From: Pontiellaceae bacterium
GTDB lineage: Bacteria; Verrucomicrobiota; Kiritimatiellia; Kiritimatiellales; Tichowtungiaceae
Length of the DNA: 5,553 nt
Reading direction: 5' to 3'
NCBI GenBank assembly: GCA_029934215.1
Contig: JAOZMR010000192.1
Span: 1-5,553, forward strand
In this document: positions 4,985 to 5,553 of the stretch, in pieces
How positions within the stretch are numbered: position 1 is the first letter of the stretch
Layout: every line of letters begins with the position of its first letter
Made by a program: the position numbers and the translations under genes
The notes under the pieces: generated by a model
What the model was told of the DNA's origin: nothing
Seen by the model: the letters and a program-made list of their open reading frames with translations, nothing else
The model's database searches: none

Positions 4985-5542
4985 CTATTTTTTTGCTTTT
5001 TTAGGGACAACCATCATGAAGACATTACGCCCTTGCAGACGCGGTGCTTGTTCAACAGTTGCAACCTCGGCGATGTCCTTCTGAACACGTTTCATCAGCT
5101 CAAAACCTAGCTCGCGATGAGCGTTTTCGCGCCCTCGGAACATGAGAGAAAACTTAACACGGTTTCCCTCTGCGAGAAACTCGAAGGCGTGGCGAAGTTT
5201 TGTGTCGTAGTCGTGATCCCCCACATTCACATGGAACTTCACCTCTTTGAGCTTCACGATGATCTGACGCTTCTTCTGCTCTTTTTTCTTTTTGTCCTGC
5301 TCGTACTTGAATCGACCATGATCCATAATTCGGCAGACAGGCGGTTTAGCGGTCGCATTAATTTCAACGAGATCTAGCCCCGTTTCATGCGCCCGGACGA
5401 GTGCGTCGCGGGTACGAATGACCCCCATTTGTTCGCCGTCTTCATCGATACAACGAATCTCCGGCACGCGGATCATGTTGTTCATTCTTGGGCCCATCTG
5501 ACGTTGCGGACGGCCTCTTCCTTTGTAATGCGGATTTGCGAT
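4985..5542 (-). CDS. infC: Translation initiation factor IF-3, probable ATC start
   Basis: IF3 binds the 30S subunit, prevents premature joining of 50S and checks start-codon and initiator tRNA pairing. The N-domain shows IRVPEIRCIDEDGEQMGV and LDLVEINATAKPPVCRIMD, the latter being the family signature. A lysine-rich linker (KYEQDKKKKEQKKRQ) leads to the C-domain with LKEVKFHVNVGDHDYDTKL and VKFSLMFRGRENAHRELG, ending PKKAKK. The first ATG (5497) would give 170 residues but has no good ribosome binding site. An in-frame ATC at 5542-5540 sits five bases after AGGGGG and gives 185 residues, close to E. coli IF3 (180), which itself starts at AUU. Rare starts let IF3 repress its own synthesis, so I choose ATC. 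The usual downstream rpmI-rplT pair is absent; a tRNA gene follows instead. Confidence 0.93.
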   Translation of the reverse strand: MANPHYKGRGRPQRQMGPRMNNMIRVPEIRCIDEDGEQMGVIRTRDALVRAHETGLDLVEINATAKPPVCRIMDHGRFKYEQDKKKKEQKKRQIIVKLKEVKFHVNVGDHDYDTKLRHAFEFLAEGNRVKFSLMFRGRENAHRELGFELMKRVQKDIAEVATVEQAPRLQGRNVFMMVVPKKAKK

Positions 5543-5547
5543 AACTT

Positions 5548-5553
5548 CCCCCT
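5548..5553 (-). promoter_or_regulatory. Shine-Dalgarno site of infC
   Basis: AGGGGG on the minus strand, at the very edge of the window. It can pair with the 16S rRNA tail through six positions with one G-U pair and lies five bases before the in-frame ATC codon. It is the main evidence for the non-canonical IF3 start. Confidence 0.65.

Overview
The window is a compact housekeeping segment of a bacterial chromosome. Every confidently called gene lies on the minus strand. In transcription order (right to left) they are infC (translation initiation factor IF3), a tRNA-Glu(UUC) gene, thiS (thiamine sulfur carrier), prfB (release factor RF2), trpC (indole-3-glycerol phosphate synthase), cdsA (phosphatidate cytidylyltransferase) and rseP (site-2 metalloprotease). 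A bacterial source is clear from IF3, RF2, the CCA-encoding tRNA, Shine-Dalgarno sites and short intergenic gaps. Base composition looks close to balanced. The CdsA C-terminal signature reads HGMGGMLDMID instead of the proteobacterial/Firmicutes PGHGGILDRID. From memory, that style occurs in the Planctomycetes-Verrucomicrobia-Chlamydiae group, so a PVC lineage (for example Verrucomicrobiota or Kiritimatiellota) is a plausible but unproven source.

Layout: 1-339 is poorly resolved. It holds an open frame running in from the left edge on the plus strand, plus broken coding-like frames on the minus strand, none recognised. From 340 to 4766, five genes (rseP, cdsA, trpC, prfB, thiS) are packed with gaps of 29, 19, -4 and 18 bases and look like one operon. 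From 4782 to 4897 lie a strong intrinsic terminator and the tRNA-Glu gene. From 4985 to the right edge lies infC, whose best start is a rare ATC codon behind a Shine-Dalgarno sequence at the very edge of the window.

The genes do not form one pathway. Three serve translation (infC, tRNA-Glu, prfB), two serve the membrane and envelope (cdsA, rseP), and two are single genes from biosynthetic pathways whose partners are absent here (thiS, trpC).

The most unusual signal is a short dispersed palindrome, TTCCAA-NNN-TTGGAA. Five copies with perfect arms lie in 5.5 kb, against about 0.0003 expected by chance, plus one copy with a single arm mismatch. They sit inside cdsA, trpC, prfB and thiS, in three codon phases, and directly against the infC stop codon. 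In trpC they coincide with an N-terminal linker longer than in familiar TrpC proteins. This looks like an uncharacterised genome-wide element: an insertion element, a protein-binding site or an RNA hairpin.
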